Source of the DNA: Hofstenia miamia
Taxonomy: Eukaryota > Xenacoelomorpha > Acoela
Assembly: GCA_004352715.1 (NCBI GenBank)
Contig: SCFE01000027.1
Span: 421,671-485,670 of the forward strand
Reading direction: 5' to 3'
DNA: 64,000 nucleotides
Positions within the stretch are counted from its first letter, which is position 1. The number at the start of each line of letters is the position of its first letter. Positions 25,731 through 37,108 of the stretch are shown here, piece after piece. Position numbers and translations under genes: made by a program. Below the pieces are notes generated by a model, which did no database searches, was not told the DNA's origin, and saw nothing but the letters and a program-made list of their open reading frames with translations.

Positions 25731-26079
25731 AAGCGGTATTTGGTTCCGATGCCATTTCAGTCGCGCAGAGACTGGTCCAAATATAATTATTCGGGACCAG
25801 ATACGGGCCGGGATCGTTACCAGATACCTATATGTGCATAATATCAAGAATGCTCACTCTAGTATACTATACAATAAGCATTGTATCTGCTTAAAAATAA
25901 TACACCTAATCTTAATTTCACAGGTTACATTGATGTGCTAAGCCTCCGTCATATATTATAGTTTGCTATGTTTGGTTACATAGTATATTGACGTCATCAA
26001 TTAAAAAACTTGATGTGACAGCAAAATTAAAGATGCCTAACGCCTACCGCCGGTCCAAACAGAGTGAAATGTATCTGGC
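25731..26079. other. GC-richer stretch without recognised feature
   Basis: Contains caggcttcggcctag and a cluster of CpG (gatacgggccgggatcg) unlike the surrounding DNA. It looks like one end of a transposable element, but no partner end or duplication was found. Confidence 0.4.
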
Positions 26080-27900
26080 CACTGCATGCCTTTGACATTG
26101 TGACCGGGACTCCTCATTGGGTTTGGCAGATCTTTGCGCATTTCAGAAACAGTCAAAGTGCTTTGTTACATTCATGGTCTCAAAACCCTATAATTAAATA
26201 AACGTTAGTTATGGAGAGAATATAAATCCTTTTCAAGTATTCAAAAATTTTTAATTTCAACTACTTCTGTCACAGCAATTTGCTTTAATAGAAATTTAGA
26301 GCATTGCATTAAACAAAGATGGAATGGGATCGGATCGGATCTACCTTTTGAGAAGATTTCGGATAAAAAATTTTCAAAATGTGTGTATATTTTACATTTC
26401 ATACATTGAGCACATCATTACATTACTTTAAGGGTTAATAACCACAATCTAAGTGAAATTTTGTAATTGAATTTCATTGTTCATACAAAAGGTTAAGTGT
26501 TATTCTATCTAACAACGTATAAAATTGGTGACGAATATTTCAAATTTGAAAATCCGGTTTATGTTAGCCATCGCATAAATATTAAATTGTAAAGCAACCA
26601 AAAACATCTGTTTGAATAAAAATGTGCATGGAAAAGCAGAAGAAACTCAGAGAAGCATGTGGAATATATAGTTGTTGCAAAAACAGCCAAAATTTAATGA
26701 TACTAACATAGTTATAAATTTTTCATGTAAAATGCAATGTAAGCAACTTGAAATGGAAATATCAACTTAGTTTTTAGAAGTTCGTGATTATTATAATTAC
26801 TAATTCTACAGTTTTTATAAAGATATACTTCTGGCATAGTAAAAAAAGGGTATTAATGTATTTAATGTTGCTTTTATATAATTTAAAATTTGCATTTAAT
26901 TTCAATGACATAATAAAATTGATAGGAAGGTACTAACATAAGAAACTCAACTATTTAAACTCTATAAATATATGATGATTATAGTTGATGACAATTTTAG
27001 GAATTAAATTACTAAAAGCGTACAAATGAGCCAGGAAATGAATTTGTTGTAGCTTTGGCAGAGCAATTATCAATTTCCACTCATAATCAAAGTCACGCCA
27101 ATCAAAAATGGATTTGCTGCTTGTGAGTGGACAATTACAAATAAAAAAAGCAACGTATTTCAAACATGGACTTTCGCTGAAAATTGAGGCCTGGTCCAGT
27201 CCAGTCGAAATTCGGGTTGGTTCATTTACATCCTAGCCAGTTTCGGCCCATTTTACGATCGTTGACAAAAACAATTCTTGAATTTTTTAGTTTGGTGGTC
27301 CAAAATTGAATGTATTAGATTGTAGTAATAGAAGAGCATTTGATACTATTGTAATATTTCAAAATTAAACATTGATTTTTCAACAGATTGCTTTTATGTT
27401 ATACGGGATCCAATACATTTGAGTTGATTTGTATGCACTAATTCGTCTCATTTTCCAATACCTCGATCTAAGCCCGATCCTGTCCTCCCCTATGTATCCT
27501 AAATGTCCATTTTTGATCTCAAGACAGTCTTGAAGAACTTAAAATTTTCTATTGGCATTTAAAAAATATATAAATATAATTTAAGTCCATGTTTATTTAT
27601 TGTTAGAAAACATATTTATATTCGGATCCGTTTCGGATCGAAAACTAACATTCTTTTAGAAATTCGGATCGGATCCTAAAATTTTTTATCCGATTCCATC
27701 TCTGGCATTAAAGCATGTTGCCCAATAGATATGCCTATTCCTCATGATATTAAAATTTCTTAAAAGGCTTAGAGAAAATTCTCTGTAAATTTGATGCTAG
27801 GTTGTTTAAGGCTAATTTTGCTCTTTTCATGGCTTTTATAAATTATTCGGAATTTGTTGTTTCAAATTCTCAAGTAGAACTGTTTTAAACATCTGCATCG
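26080..27900. repeat. Dispersed repeat R, copy 1, split by a hAT-type insertion
   Basis: The two halves (about 26080-26313 and 27705-27900) are together collinear with about 31540-31870. Shared blocks include catttcagaaacagtcaaag / catgtcaagaaacagtcaaag, cacagcaat with tgctttaatagaaat, and ccccaatagac / gcccaatagat. The break is exactly at the 1,391-bp element at 26314-27704. The class of R is unknown. Confidence 0.7.
26314..27704. mobile_element. hAT-type element, 1,391 bp, with 8-bp target duplication
   Basis: The left end is caaagatggaatgggatcgg and the reverse complement of the right end is cagagatggaatcggat. The octamer gcattaaa flanks both sides (26306-26313 and 27705-27712). Subterminal zones repeat ggatcggatc words. 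The interior is AT-rich; a 70-codon minus-strand frame (26951-27163) is not recognisable as transposase, so the element is probably non-autonomous. It is inserted in repeat R, and the unoccupied site is visible in R copy 2 near 31775. Confidence 0.85.
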
Positions 27901-28259
27901 TTCAATAGATTACATTGATAGATGTACATTTTCAATCACCAATAAATTAAAAATGCAGACAACATTGCTTCGAACAAATTAGAGTTGCTATGGTGATAAT
28001 TAATTTTCAAAATGTGAAATATTAATTTCCTGCAAAAATGAATATTATATTTGAAATCAGCATAAAAACTAATAGTTAGAAACACATCTTGTAATTGAGA
28101 GTACTATTCTAAACTAACACTGGTCCTAAAATTAAATAATTGTTTCTAAAATTACACATATCTTTGCAATATGAATTCAAATATTTATGTTTTTAATATT
28201 TAGCTAGTTAGTTTAAAAGGGGTACCATTTTTATGAAAGTTAATCTTGCAGTTCGTGCA
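27901..28259. other. No recognisable feature
   Basis: AT-rich spacer; nothing seen. Confidence 0.5.
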
Positions 28260-28558
28260 CAGCGCGTTTCTAGGGGCTGACGACCACCTCATTTCCAAAA
28301 CCTTCTAAATATTATATGAAATTACGGATCTCTAAAATGAAATTTGTGTAAAAAAATATATATTTTTAAGTGATTTCATAAAGTAGAAAGTATTTTTTTT
28401 AAATATATTTATGTTTTTGTGGAGAACCTCGAAATCATGGAACTTTTTGCAAGATATGACACTAGATTTTGGATACCTTGCTAATAAATATTCGCTTTAC
28501 AATAATTCTAGGAAAAAAATGGAACCTCCTCCATTCAAACTTTCTAGGACCGCGCCTG
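28260..28558. mobile_element. Possible inverted-end element, about 300 bp
   Basis: The left end cagcgcgtttctaggggc and the reverse complement of the right end caggcgcggtcctagaaag are similar, and both run into CpG- and GC-richer DNA than their surroundings. The flanking octamers (ttcgtgca and ttaagtat) do not match, so either the boundaries are wrong or the duplication has decayed. Confidence 0.4.
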
Positions 28559-29269
28559 TTAAGTATACGTAGTGGACTTTTTTTACTTGTATACAATCTA
28601 CATGTAGAAGGCTTATCGCTATAGAAAGTAAGACTGTAATTATGACAGGCTTAACTGCAAAGGAGAAGAAGAGGTGATATTTGTAAGTAACAATATATGA
28701 TATTAAGAATTGAATTTGATTGGTTTTATTAATTTATATCACATTAACCGAATATATAGTCGGGAATAAATTTTTAACGTTTTCAAAGTAGCTCCAAGTT
28801 TGGCTTACATTGCATATTAATAATTTAGAATTCCTGGTCCCTATTGGCCAAATATAGATGTAATCTACATGTAGTTCAAATGTACATGTCAGCGGCATAT
28901 CTTCTTAAAATTTAGTGAAACTAATAGAGAAAATACAATTTTGGTATTAATGAAAAACGCTTCAGATCATCTTTGCAATTTCAATTCACAAAAATTTCAA
29001 TGTTTTTACAAGGGTTGGACCTCGAGAGCTAGTGGTATTATGATATTAGCTCCAAAATGTTTTGATTCAATTGGGCAAGTCAATTTTGAATAGGGCTCGC
29101 CGAATACCGAAAAAAACGAAACCGCGGATTTCCGCTTAAAATCGAAAGAAAAGAGTGGAAAAAAACTTTATATACTTTATTAAATCCACTGCGTAAGGAA
29201 TAGATTGAATTAAGCTAAAGTTACTTAAGCTGGATGCATCCTATTGACAAACGATTATTTAAATCATAG
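28559..29269. other. No firm feature
   Basis: AT-rich. A CpG-richer patch at 29093-29150 (tagggctcgccgaatacc) lies upstream of the CACTA-like coding remnant and might be part of the same element, but no inverted partner was found. Confidence 0.4.
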
Positions 29270-30230
29270 ATTGTTTTATTCTGTTGCCCTGTTGATGCTA
29301 TTGCAAGAGCTCCGGCACAAAGAATGATCCAACTTAATGGCTTTTATGGATGTGGACAAGGCTATATTCCTGGGAAATCAGTAAGCAAAGTCAATGGCAG
29401 CATTTTGGCATATTCGTTAACCAATGTATATCCCAGAAGAAGTCATACTAAGAGTGTTAATATTGCTAAGCAAGCTTTGCAAAGTTCTACGTGCATAAAA
29501 GGAATTAAAAGGTCATCGCCTTTATATGGAGTCCGTTTTTTGACTCCATTAATGTTTTTCCTGTGGATTATCAACACTATGTATTACTAGGTGTAATGAG
29601 AACGTTGTTATTAGACATATGGTTTGGGAGTGGCTCACATCGCATATCATCCAATTTTAAGGATTTTAAATCTAGAATTAAATGGAATTTTTCCCCTGAT
29701 ATCGTAAAACGTCTTCCACGCCCTATTTCTAAATACTATAAAGCATCAGAATATAGAAATTTTCTTCTATATTATGGTCTAAAAGATTTACTGCCTAAAA
29801 ATTATTACAACAACTTTCTTCAATTATCATACTCTATTTATATTCTATTAGGCCAACCCAATAATAAACAGCTTAACGATTTTAAAATTCAAATTTCTTC
29901 ATTTCAAACAACATATGAAGCATTATATGGAATTCAAAATATGACGTTTGTTATTCATTCTTTTCAACATAGTTGTTGCTGTGAAAGAATTAGGATCACT
30001 CTGGGCAATTTCTGCTTTTCCATTTGAATTATTAAAAATATGTGTCATGGAACACCATATATTAAAGTACAAGTAGTGCGCAATTACAAAACGTATTTAG
30101 AAACATGAATTACGTCGTGAAAATATTAGAGGCTCGAATTATATTCAATTTACAAATTTCACAAACTCCGTCTTTCTAATTACAGAGAAGAACTCTGTTG
30201 TTGAAGCATCGAAAATACTAAGTATGAATT
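29270..30230 (+). pseudogene. Broken CACTA/EnSpm-like transposase (Transposase_21/DUF4218 type)
   Basis: Successive plus-strand frames read CCPVDAIARAPAQ, LNGFYGCGQGYIPG, IKRSSPLYG, FDSINVFPVDYQHYVLLGV, a block KYYKASEYRNFLLYY, then MTFVIHSFQH and GSLWAISAFPFE. This order matches the animal family of CACTA-associated proteins (a CxVD-xxRAP block with a Cys-containing 'YGC' segment, 'IKGxSPL', 'DYMHxVLLGV', 'YxKASExxxxLLYY', 'MTxNxHxxxH', 'GPLWxxSAFPFE'). The frame shifts in a run of six T at 29536-29541 and again near 29968; later parts carry stops. Several residues usually kept, such as the H of DYMH, are present. The N-terminal part and element ends are missing or unrecognised. The family assignment is recalled, not searched. 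Confidence 0.7.
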
Positions 30231-31307
30231 GATTTTAATGTTCAAATATTGCTGAAGTCTGTGGTAATTCACCATGTTATGGCAGCATAAATTATTGCGG
30301 AAAAAAGTTTACGAGCAAATTATATAGCGTTTGTGTCTGTTTCAACAATGATCAGGATACACTTTCATTTGGGAAATTCAATTTTTCACTAACATTGCAA
30401 GAGTTATGTATGTCTATATTAAAATTTTTTATGCTAAGCAAGATATAGGTATTCCAAATGGGCTGACAACTTATATGTTTAAACTTTTTAATATATTTCC
30501 GAAATTAAAATGGAAAAGGTTCTTTTCAATGAAGATTATTTTGTAAGATTTCCCAATTTTAAGGAAGTAAGTTTATAGTTTTCTGTATTTTCCGAAGTGT
30601 TTGGTTTAAAAAATTCTTGTTTTAAATTTAGTTTTTTTAAATGTTTTCACAGTCAACTAAACTTCATAAGTCACATTTTAGGATTGCATGCATTGATTTT
30701 TTATTTCAAAATACGTGAACATTATTGTTAAAAGTTTGTTATTGTGTCATAATTCCATATATATTTAATATAATAAATAAAATTAACTTACTGTATTTGG
30801 TCTTTCACATTTTCTTTGAAATTTGAAAATTGGACTTAAATTCGCCAAGAAATATTATTTACATTTTGTTGACGTCAATGTTGACGTATGAAATATTTCA
30901 TGTAATGCCTAATGTGTTCTGATATAATACGAAAGGCGGGCTTAACAATTTTTGTTTTGACAGGACGTGTGGTTTCTCGTTTTTTAAATACATGTACTAT
31001 CGATTTTGAACAAATGTGATAATTATGTATTATATTAGGATCATAAGTGAATTACTATAATAGAACGCAAGGGAAAACAATATTAATTTTGAATGTATTT
31101 TTTGTATCCGCCATTGAACCCCAATTTATAAAAAAATCAGATACAACTAAACAAACAAATAAATTAATGCATAAATATTAATTTCTTAAAGTCCATTCAA
31201 TTTTTGCATAGAGAGAGTATTCGATTTAACCTAGTGCACTAGCTTATAGCGCTATTAGACAAAAGCAAGTCTAGATTTCGATATTTTAAATCGTAATTTT
31301 TACAAAT
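30231..31307. other. No recognisable feature
   Basis: AT-rich. A word gtatccgccattgaacc near 31108 resembles hAT ends but has no partner. Confidence 0.45.
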
Positions 31308-32000
31308 ATGGCTGTGGTCACGATTCCAAGAGCATTACCTCAATGGGGTTGGAATATTTTTGCACATATCAAGAAAATGTCAAAGTTCTTTGTTGCTTAC
31401 TTGAGCTCAAAACCTTATAAATACATGAACATTAGGTACGAAGAGAAGTTAAATTTCTTTTTAAAAATTCGAAATTTTCAAACGCTTATACCTCAAAAAC
31501 TATTAAAGCTATGTTCAATCTGAAAGCACCACAACCCGCGACCTCTGACTTTGCTCAAGGCACAACTCAATGGGTTTGCAATATCTTTGCACATGTCAAG
31601 AAACAGTCAAAGTTCTTTGTTACCTCCATTGGCTCAAAACGTTTTCAATACATTAACTCTGAGATATGCAGAGAATTTAAATCGTTTTCAAAATGTTGAA
31701 ATTTTCAACGAAAGTTTGTTAATCTTTTTAACAACCTCTTCCACAGCAATATGCTTTAATAGAAATATTCAACATTTCACTAAAGTATGTTCCCCAATAG
31801 ACTTACACATTGCCCAAGATTTTCAAATTTTGCATGAAGCTTTGAGAAAATTCGTTGTAAATGTGAAAAAAACGGTTTGTCCTTTAAAAAGATGCTTGGG
31901 TATTTAAGGTTAAATATCATTAAATATATTGATATCTTATAAATGAAACATAATCGGTAAATTAATTGAAGAAATTGAATTCTATATAACACTATCTCTG
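31308..32000. repeat. Dispersed repeat R, copy 2, with an internal tandem duplication
   Basis: Two diverged units start at about 31341 (caatggggttggaatat) and 31568 (caatgggtttgcaatat), a spacing of about 227 bp. Both continue with tttgcacat, a stretch ending gtcaaagttctttgtt and ctcaaaac. The second unit and the following DNA are collinear with R copy 1 at 26.1-27.9 kb. The site corresponding to the hAT-type insertion there is unoccupied here (cactaaagtatgttcccc). Open frames of 60-118 codons lie across the units but are not recognisable proteins. Confidence 0.7.
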
Positions 32001-32035
32001 GTGGGGTGCTGAGGAAGCCTCTTCCCGCTCAGCAA

Positions 32036-32429
32036 CAAACTTGTCAACGAGCCGAGCTTCTAACGAGCCGAGCCTACCGGAGCCGAGCCGATCCGAGCCG
32101 AGCTTGAGCACAGTATTTGATATACAATGAGCCCAAAACAAGCCTATTTTAGGCAAAGCAAGTTTATAGTTCTGCTTGTTAATTTGATTTTGCAGATTTT
32201 TCTTATTTTTTGCAGTCAGTATGCCTTTCCTAATCTTACTTAAGAAATGTTTATTAAATAATAGGAAGAGCTATGTAAAAATCCTTTGAGCACAATATTT
32301 TTTAAAAAATACCGAGCTAAAATGAGCCTCATTCAAAGATTTTATGTGGCGCGCCGAGCCAGGCCGAACTTACACAAAATTTTAGCGAGTCGAGCCGAGC
32401 TTGGAAATGTCGGCTCGTTGACAAGTCTG
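32036..32429 (+). mobile_element. hAT-type MITE family A, copy 3 (394 bp)
   Basis: Longest of the three copies. Starts caaacttgtcaacgagccga and ends cggctcgttgacaagtctg, with the octamer ctcagcaa on both sides (32028-32035 and 32430-32437). It has the fullest left subterminal block of repeated gagccgagcc words. It lies about 40 bp past the visible end of repeat R copy 2. Confidence 0.9.
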
Positions 32430-32437
32430 CTCAGCAA

Positions 32438-33551
32438 TAATGTTATAATTTAAATTGAAAGGAGATTTAAACCTAATATTTCTAATTTTCCTAAGATAAA
32501 TTATACTTTCTTAATTTTTCTAGTTATACACATATTATTCGAAGACAGTTAGAATAGTATGTGCACAGTGCACAACTAGAAAAAATATTGCTATCGTTTC
32601 AGAAAGTCAGGCCAGAACGGCATCGAATCATTACTTTCTTAGTGAATTCCGTTTATCATTTGTCACCACCGCGCCAAATATTAGTGTTGTTGAGGTGCTG
32701 GAACACACTTTGAAAAATTTTGGAATTGCAGGCAATTTGTTGACATCAGCGACATCTATGAGGTCACAGCACCAGAATATCGAATTTTTTTGTACTTGGT
32801 GAGGAATAGGAATGATTTTATGATGCGGATGATCTTGGAGCACCCCTCGGCCTTAAAAGCAAAAAATAGCCCGGAATATCTTCAAGATAGCGTTTATTTG
32901 GCAAAAAATTTGGATCCTCATATTATGCTTTATTTGAGTCCGATTAATAATATTTTGTACAATGTTTCATTTGAAGTTTGAATATACATGGATTGGTCCG
33001 AATATCAAATTTAACAGGAATATACCGAGTCATTTATGAAAAAAAATTACCCGTCAATCTAGACGCGAATGCAAATTTGGTGTTTCCGCAGGTCATTACT
33101 TCAAATGAATATTATCATGATATTTAGTTATTAACTCCATCAACGTCGAGAAATTTATGCCAAATATCAACTGTTAGCATTCTTAAGAATAGTAAAACTC
33201 GTTTGACTTTATACTATTGCTTATAAATCTATTTTTGATTTCGAAGTAAATTATATTATAAATTATCAGGATGATATCTAACACAGCCTTGTGAGTTTTT
33301 GCGTTAAAACGATTAACGTTAAAAACATTAATTAACCGGTTGAAACAAGAAACATTTAGTGAAAAAAATTTAATTAAAACGTTTTTGTTTCATTATGTTG
33401 TCCCATATTAATCATACTATTAATAGAATACTGATTTGAATTATAAATATCAATGCTTGGATAGTAATTACTATTAATTATTAAAAATTACATTGTTTGC
33501 AAACAATGAAATATAACATGCCAGACATTTATTCAGCGTTGTAATATATAG
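32438..33551. other. No recognisable feature
   Basis: AT-rich with moderate complexity at 32600-32990, where short frames exist on both strands (62-70 codons). None is recognised. Confidence 0.45.
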
Positions 33552-34770
33552 GATCCCATATTGCAACCATTATTCGTATAGCCAAAGGGCCATTAATGGA
33601 AGGAATGGCCAATAATGACCATTCATTTGCCAACCATAACTAACAAAACAAAAAATTAAAAAATTTTAAAATTCAGAGAAATTATTATATTATTACGTAT
33701 ATGTGCATTGCATTAAAGTTTGATTTCAATTTTCAGAGAGTTTTGTATATTAATAGTGCAACAATGGCCCATTAATGGCATTGTTGGATAGATCTGCCAT
33801 CTAGTGTAGAAATATTAATTATAATAATTTACAATTATTCTGATCAACTAAGTTTTAATAACAAATGAAATTAGTTACCATTCAGCATTTGATAACGTAG
33901 TCTAATATGTATAGTGAATTCAATATTTTGCACCTAGGTGTTCAATCTTTAGGATAATATTCTACAAAAACTTCCGATTGTGCTCTTAACTCAACCAAAT
34001 TATACTAATTTACGAATTACAATTTAAAATATAATATTGGCCGTTATCAATGAACTGCTTGTGGGAAACATGTGTGTTTCAAATGACGTGATCAATTGCT
34101 CATTAATGGGCCACTGGCGTTGGCAACCTTAGTTATCAATAATCGAGGAGCAGATAATTGCAAGTAAAACTCACTTCATTATTTTGATTCCTAGATCCTA
34201 TTATTATAAAAAAAGAAATTACAGAATGCTTTCTTGAAATTTTTAGTTTGCAAAAAACTACAATATATGTTAAATGAATTTTCAAAATAATTTTTTTCAT
34301 GAATGTTTGGAGCCTTTGGAAATTAACTATTATTTGAAAAAGTTACGATTGATCAATAAGATTTTTCACGATTTAAGAAACTGCTATTTAAAAACTTCCA
34401 CGTAATTTTAATATTTCAAATTTTTATTTATATGTTTATTGTTATGACCTATAAATAAGACATTCTTTCAAAGTTCAACAATTATATTGAACTTTTGATC
34501 GCATTTTAAAGATATCGATCAGCCTTTAGTTGGGTTTGTGTTTGTTTAAACTGCAATTTTTAAAGTATTTACCAATTTTAAATTTTTGTTTTCACGTATA
34601 AATGTAGTGCTCTGCCAACTGTTTGCACCAATGCCCATTAATGGACCATTATAAGCGTACCAATATGTCCTTGTCAGATATACATCACTGGCCCATTGAT
34701 TCCTCAGAGGCGATCAGCTATTAATGGCAACTACAATGGCCCATTAATGGCTTGCTATTTGGAATATGGT
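33552..34770. repeat. Cluster of CCATTAATGG palindromes, possibly a MITE-like unit
   Basis: The decamer CCATTAATGG occurs exactly at about 33590, 33769, 34635 and 34741, with near-matches at about 34100 (tcattaatggg) and 34718 (ctattaatgg), usually as ggcccattaatggc. The outer limits show a weak inverted relation: cccatattgcaa on the left and the complement of accatattccaa on the right. The interior is AT-rich and non-coding. Confidence 0.5.
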
Positions 34771-36689
34771 TAGTTGTGAATTTTGATGCAAAACGACTAC
34801 CTCCCTCCATATCACTGTTCTGTTAAAAACTACAATGTAAAAAACGTTTAAATTACTGTTAGAAACTTGTCCTAATTAACACTGAAAAAAAACATTCTCA
34901 ACCTGTAAATAATTTCACAAATTTCATAAGAAGTAACACTCTGATATAAAAATATAAAATTTGAAATTTCGTTAACTTAAACTATTAAAAAGTTTCATTT
35001 GTAAATTGCAGAAATGAAATATTAAGGACCCTAGCATTATTTTAGTAGGGGATAAACTTATCCACTCATATTTGATTATTATGAAAAATTGAGTCAAGCC
35101 GAGAATTTTACAACAAAATTAGGCTTAGGCCTCTTCACAAAGTTTTGGGTCGATTCGTTTCTCCAAAAAATTTTTATAGACAATTTGTTGGATGGAGATC
35201 GAATTTTGGATGATATTGAATATAATCATATCCCACCATTGGCCTTAATATTTATAAGGCACATTTCTTGGACATGATCAGAAAAAAATCAATTTGGCTA
35301 TTGTTTAGCTGGTGGTAAAAGTGTACCCGAAAATACAAAAAATCTATTCCTAGTTCTAAAAAATGTTGACGATACCAAAATTTTATGTCCAACACTGGAA
35401 TAATGATAACTTCCTTGTAAACGTTAATATTCAGGCTTACCACATGTAAAATTACTATCAGATTGGGTTAATAGAACGGCAAATATGTAGGGGTAATATT
35501 AGCCCACTAGCCACTTAGTGATAAAAATCCAAGGTAAATAGGGTTAAGGAAAATTCCAAAAACCTGGAATTAAAGTTTTAATTATATTGATAGTGTATGG
35601 TATTATAGCGAAGTTGTAGTAAGACGTAATGTAATTATGAAATATGAATTAATTCTCGCAGACGAAATACATTCAACAGAAGTTCAGCGTTTAACTACTT
35701 ATTCAAAATTGAAGTGCTAACTAAAGTTATGCCGTGACGCATTAGGAAATTGTAAAATTACAATACCGTAAAATCAAGAGTAACTCATTGTTTGAGAAAA
35801 TTATAAACCTTAAGTTTCCTTTACAAATTTCTTTACTTAAAATCAAAATTTATACTAGAAGTGATTTTGAGCAGCTTAGTTTATTAGTAATTTTAAATAC
35901 TTTTAAGATCCCAATATTATGCTTAGTTAGATCGACACTCATTTCAAACATTTTGATGCGGAGTACGTACTAGTATGTGTCTCTGCAGAAATAGAATTAG
36001 TAAAAAATAGACATGTATATACGGAGTAGTGCTACGTTATTATAGTGAATCTTACATTATTTCAAATATTAGAAAAATTGTGTGTAAGAAGTCTCAAGTG
36101 TTTGGAATTTTTTCAACAAATAATCAAATTTATTCAATTTCATTAGATGAAATTTTTGTCTCAAAATATCTATTAGTTTAGATTACTTTCACTGGCACAT
36201 GCATTTTAAGTAAGTTTGGGGGCTCATTTACGTTTTAACTAAGACATATTTTAGTACCCTCGTGATCAAAATATCATGTTGAAAATTTGATTTTAATTAG
36301 CAGCTAGATTCATCTTTGTTTTGGATGCAGAGCTATTAATGGATATTTTGGAAAATAGACATATGACCAAAATTCGAGATTTGAGCAAATGATGTAATAA
36401 TCACATTTCATTAGTCTAAATTTATATTATGACTTCTCGAATAAATTGTTGCGATTAATAAAAATTTGGAAATCTACTCCCGCATTACTGGATTCACCTC
36501 AGATCATCATTATGTTAAATTAAATTTTGTTACATTTTTGTGAATAAGTTATATCTTACTGATTAAATTAATGATTGCCATTATTATTATTGAAAAAACA
36601 ACCAAATTTAATATTCGAAATCCTTCTTTGCCTCATAATTATGGGAAAGATATATATATATATAACTTGTGCAAAAAATTTCAATGATG
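34771..36689. other. No recognisable feature (1.9 kb)
   Basis: AT-rich DNA with short frames only (61-63 codons). A short (TA)n tract lies near 36650-36664. Confidence 0.5.
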
Positions 36690-36714
36690 TGCTACCACCA
36701 TAGATGGTAGCACA
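36690..36714. repeat. Short palindrome, possible left terminal repeat
   Basis: tgtgctacca and tggtagcaca face each other across ccatagat-type spacer sequence. The right arm, gatggtagcaca (36703-36714) preceded by TA, is the inverted match of tgtgctaccatc followed by TA at 38740-38753. See the finding on the element around the 537-codon ORF. Confidence 0.55.
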
Positions 36715-36902
36715 CAAAATCCCTTGTGATGTCATCAACTATGACGTCCTCAAATAATTAATATTGTTTTTATGCTAGTTTAAATGCTATCGTTGACTTT
36801 TTTATTGGTATTTTTGTCCATGTTCTATTATTTTATTTGTTTACAGGTGTAGTTTGATTAAAAAATAGCAATTTCCAAAAAAAATAGAAAACTCTAGTCT
36901 TT

Positions 36903-37094
36903 TTGGGTAACCTAACCCAATTTATAAAAAAAAGGGTAAAAATACAAGAAGCAAAACCGAGAAATCTGCATTTTGGCAGGGGGGTGAGTTTTAATTTGGA
37001 AAGACTCCCTTCAAGAGCAGATGTTGTGAGACACTATCTTTTCCTTAGACAAAAGGAAGATATAGAAAGAAAAAGATCCAAAAAAAATTTATAA
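36903..37094 (+). pseudogene. N-terminal part of the transposase-like gene, out of frame
   Basis: A 63-codon ATG frame contains the charged block LPSRADVVRHYLFLRQKEDI and ends in lysine-rich sequence at a stop that falls just after a run of eight A. The reading then continues in other frames: FYQQVAFDF (about 37096-37122), then the long frame from about 37109. I infer one protein split by two single-base shifts in homopolymer runs, near 37080-37087 and 37125-37144. These could be true mutations or sequencing errors. No domain is recognised in this part. Confidence 0.5.
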
Positions 37095-37108
37095 ATTTTA
37101 TCAGCAAG

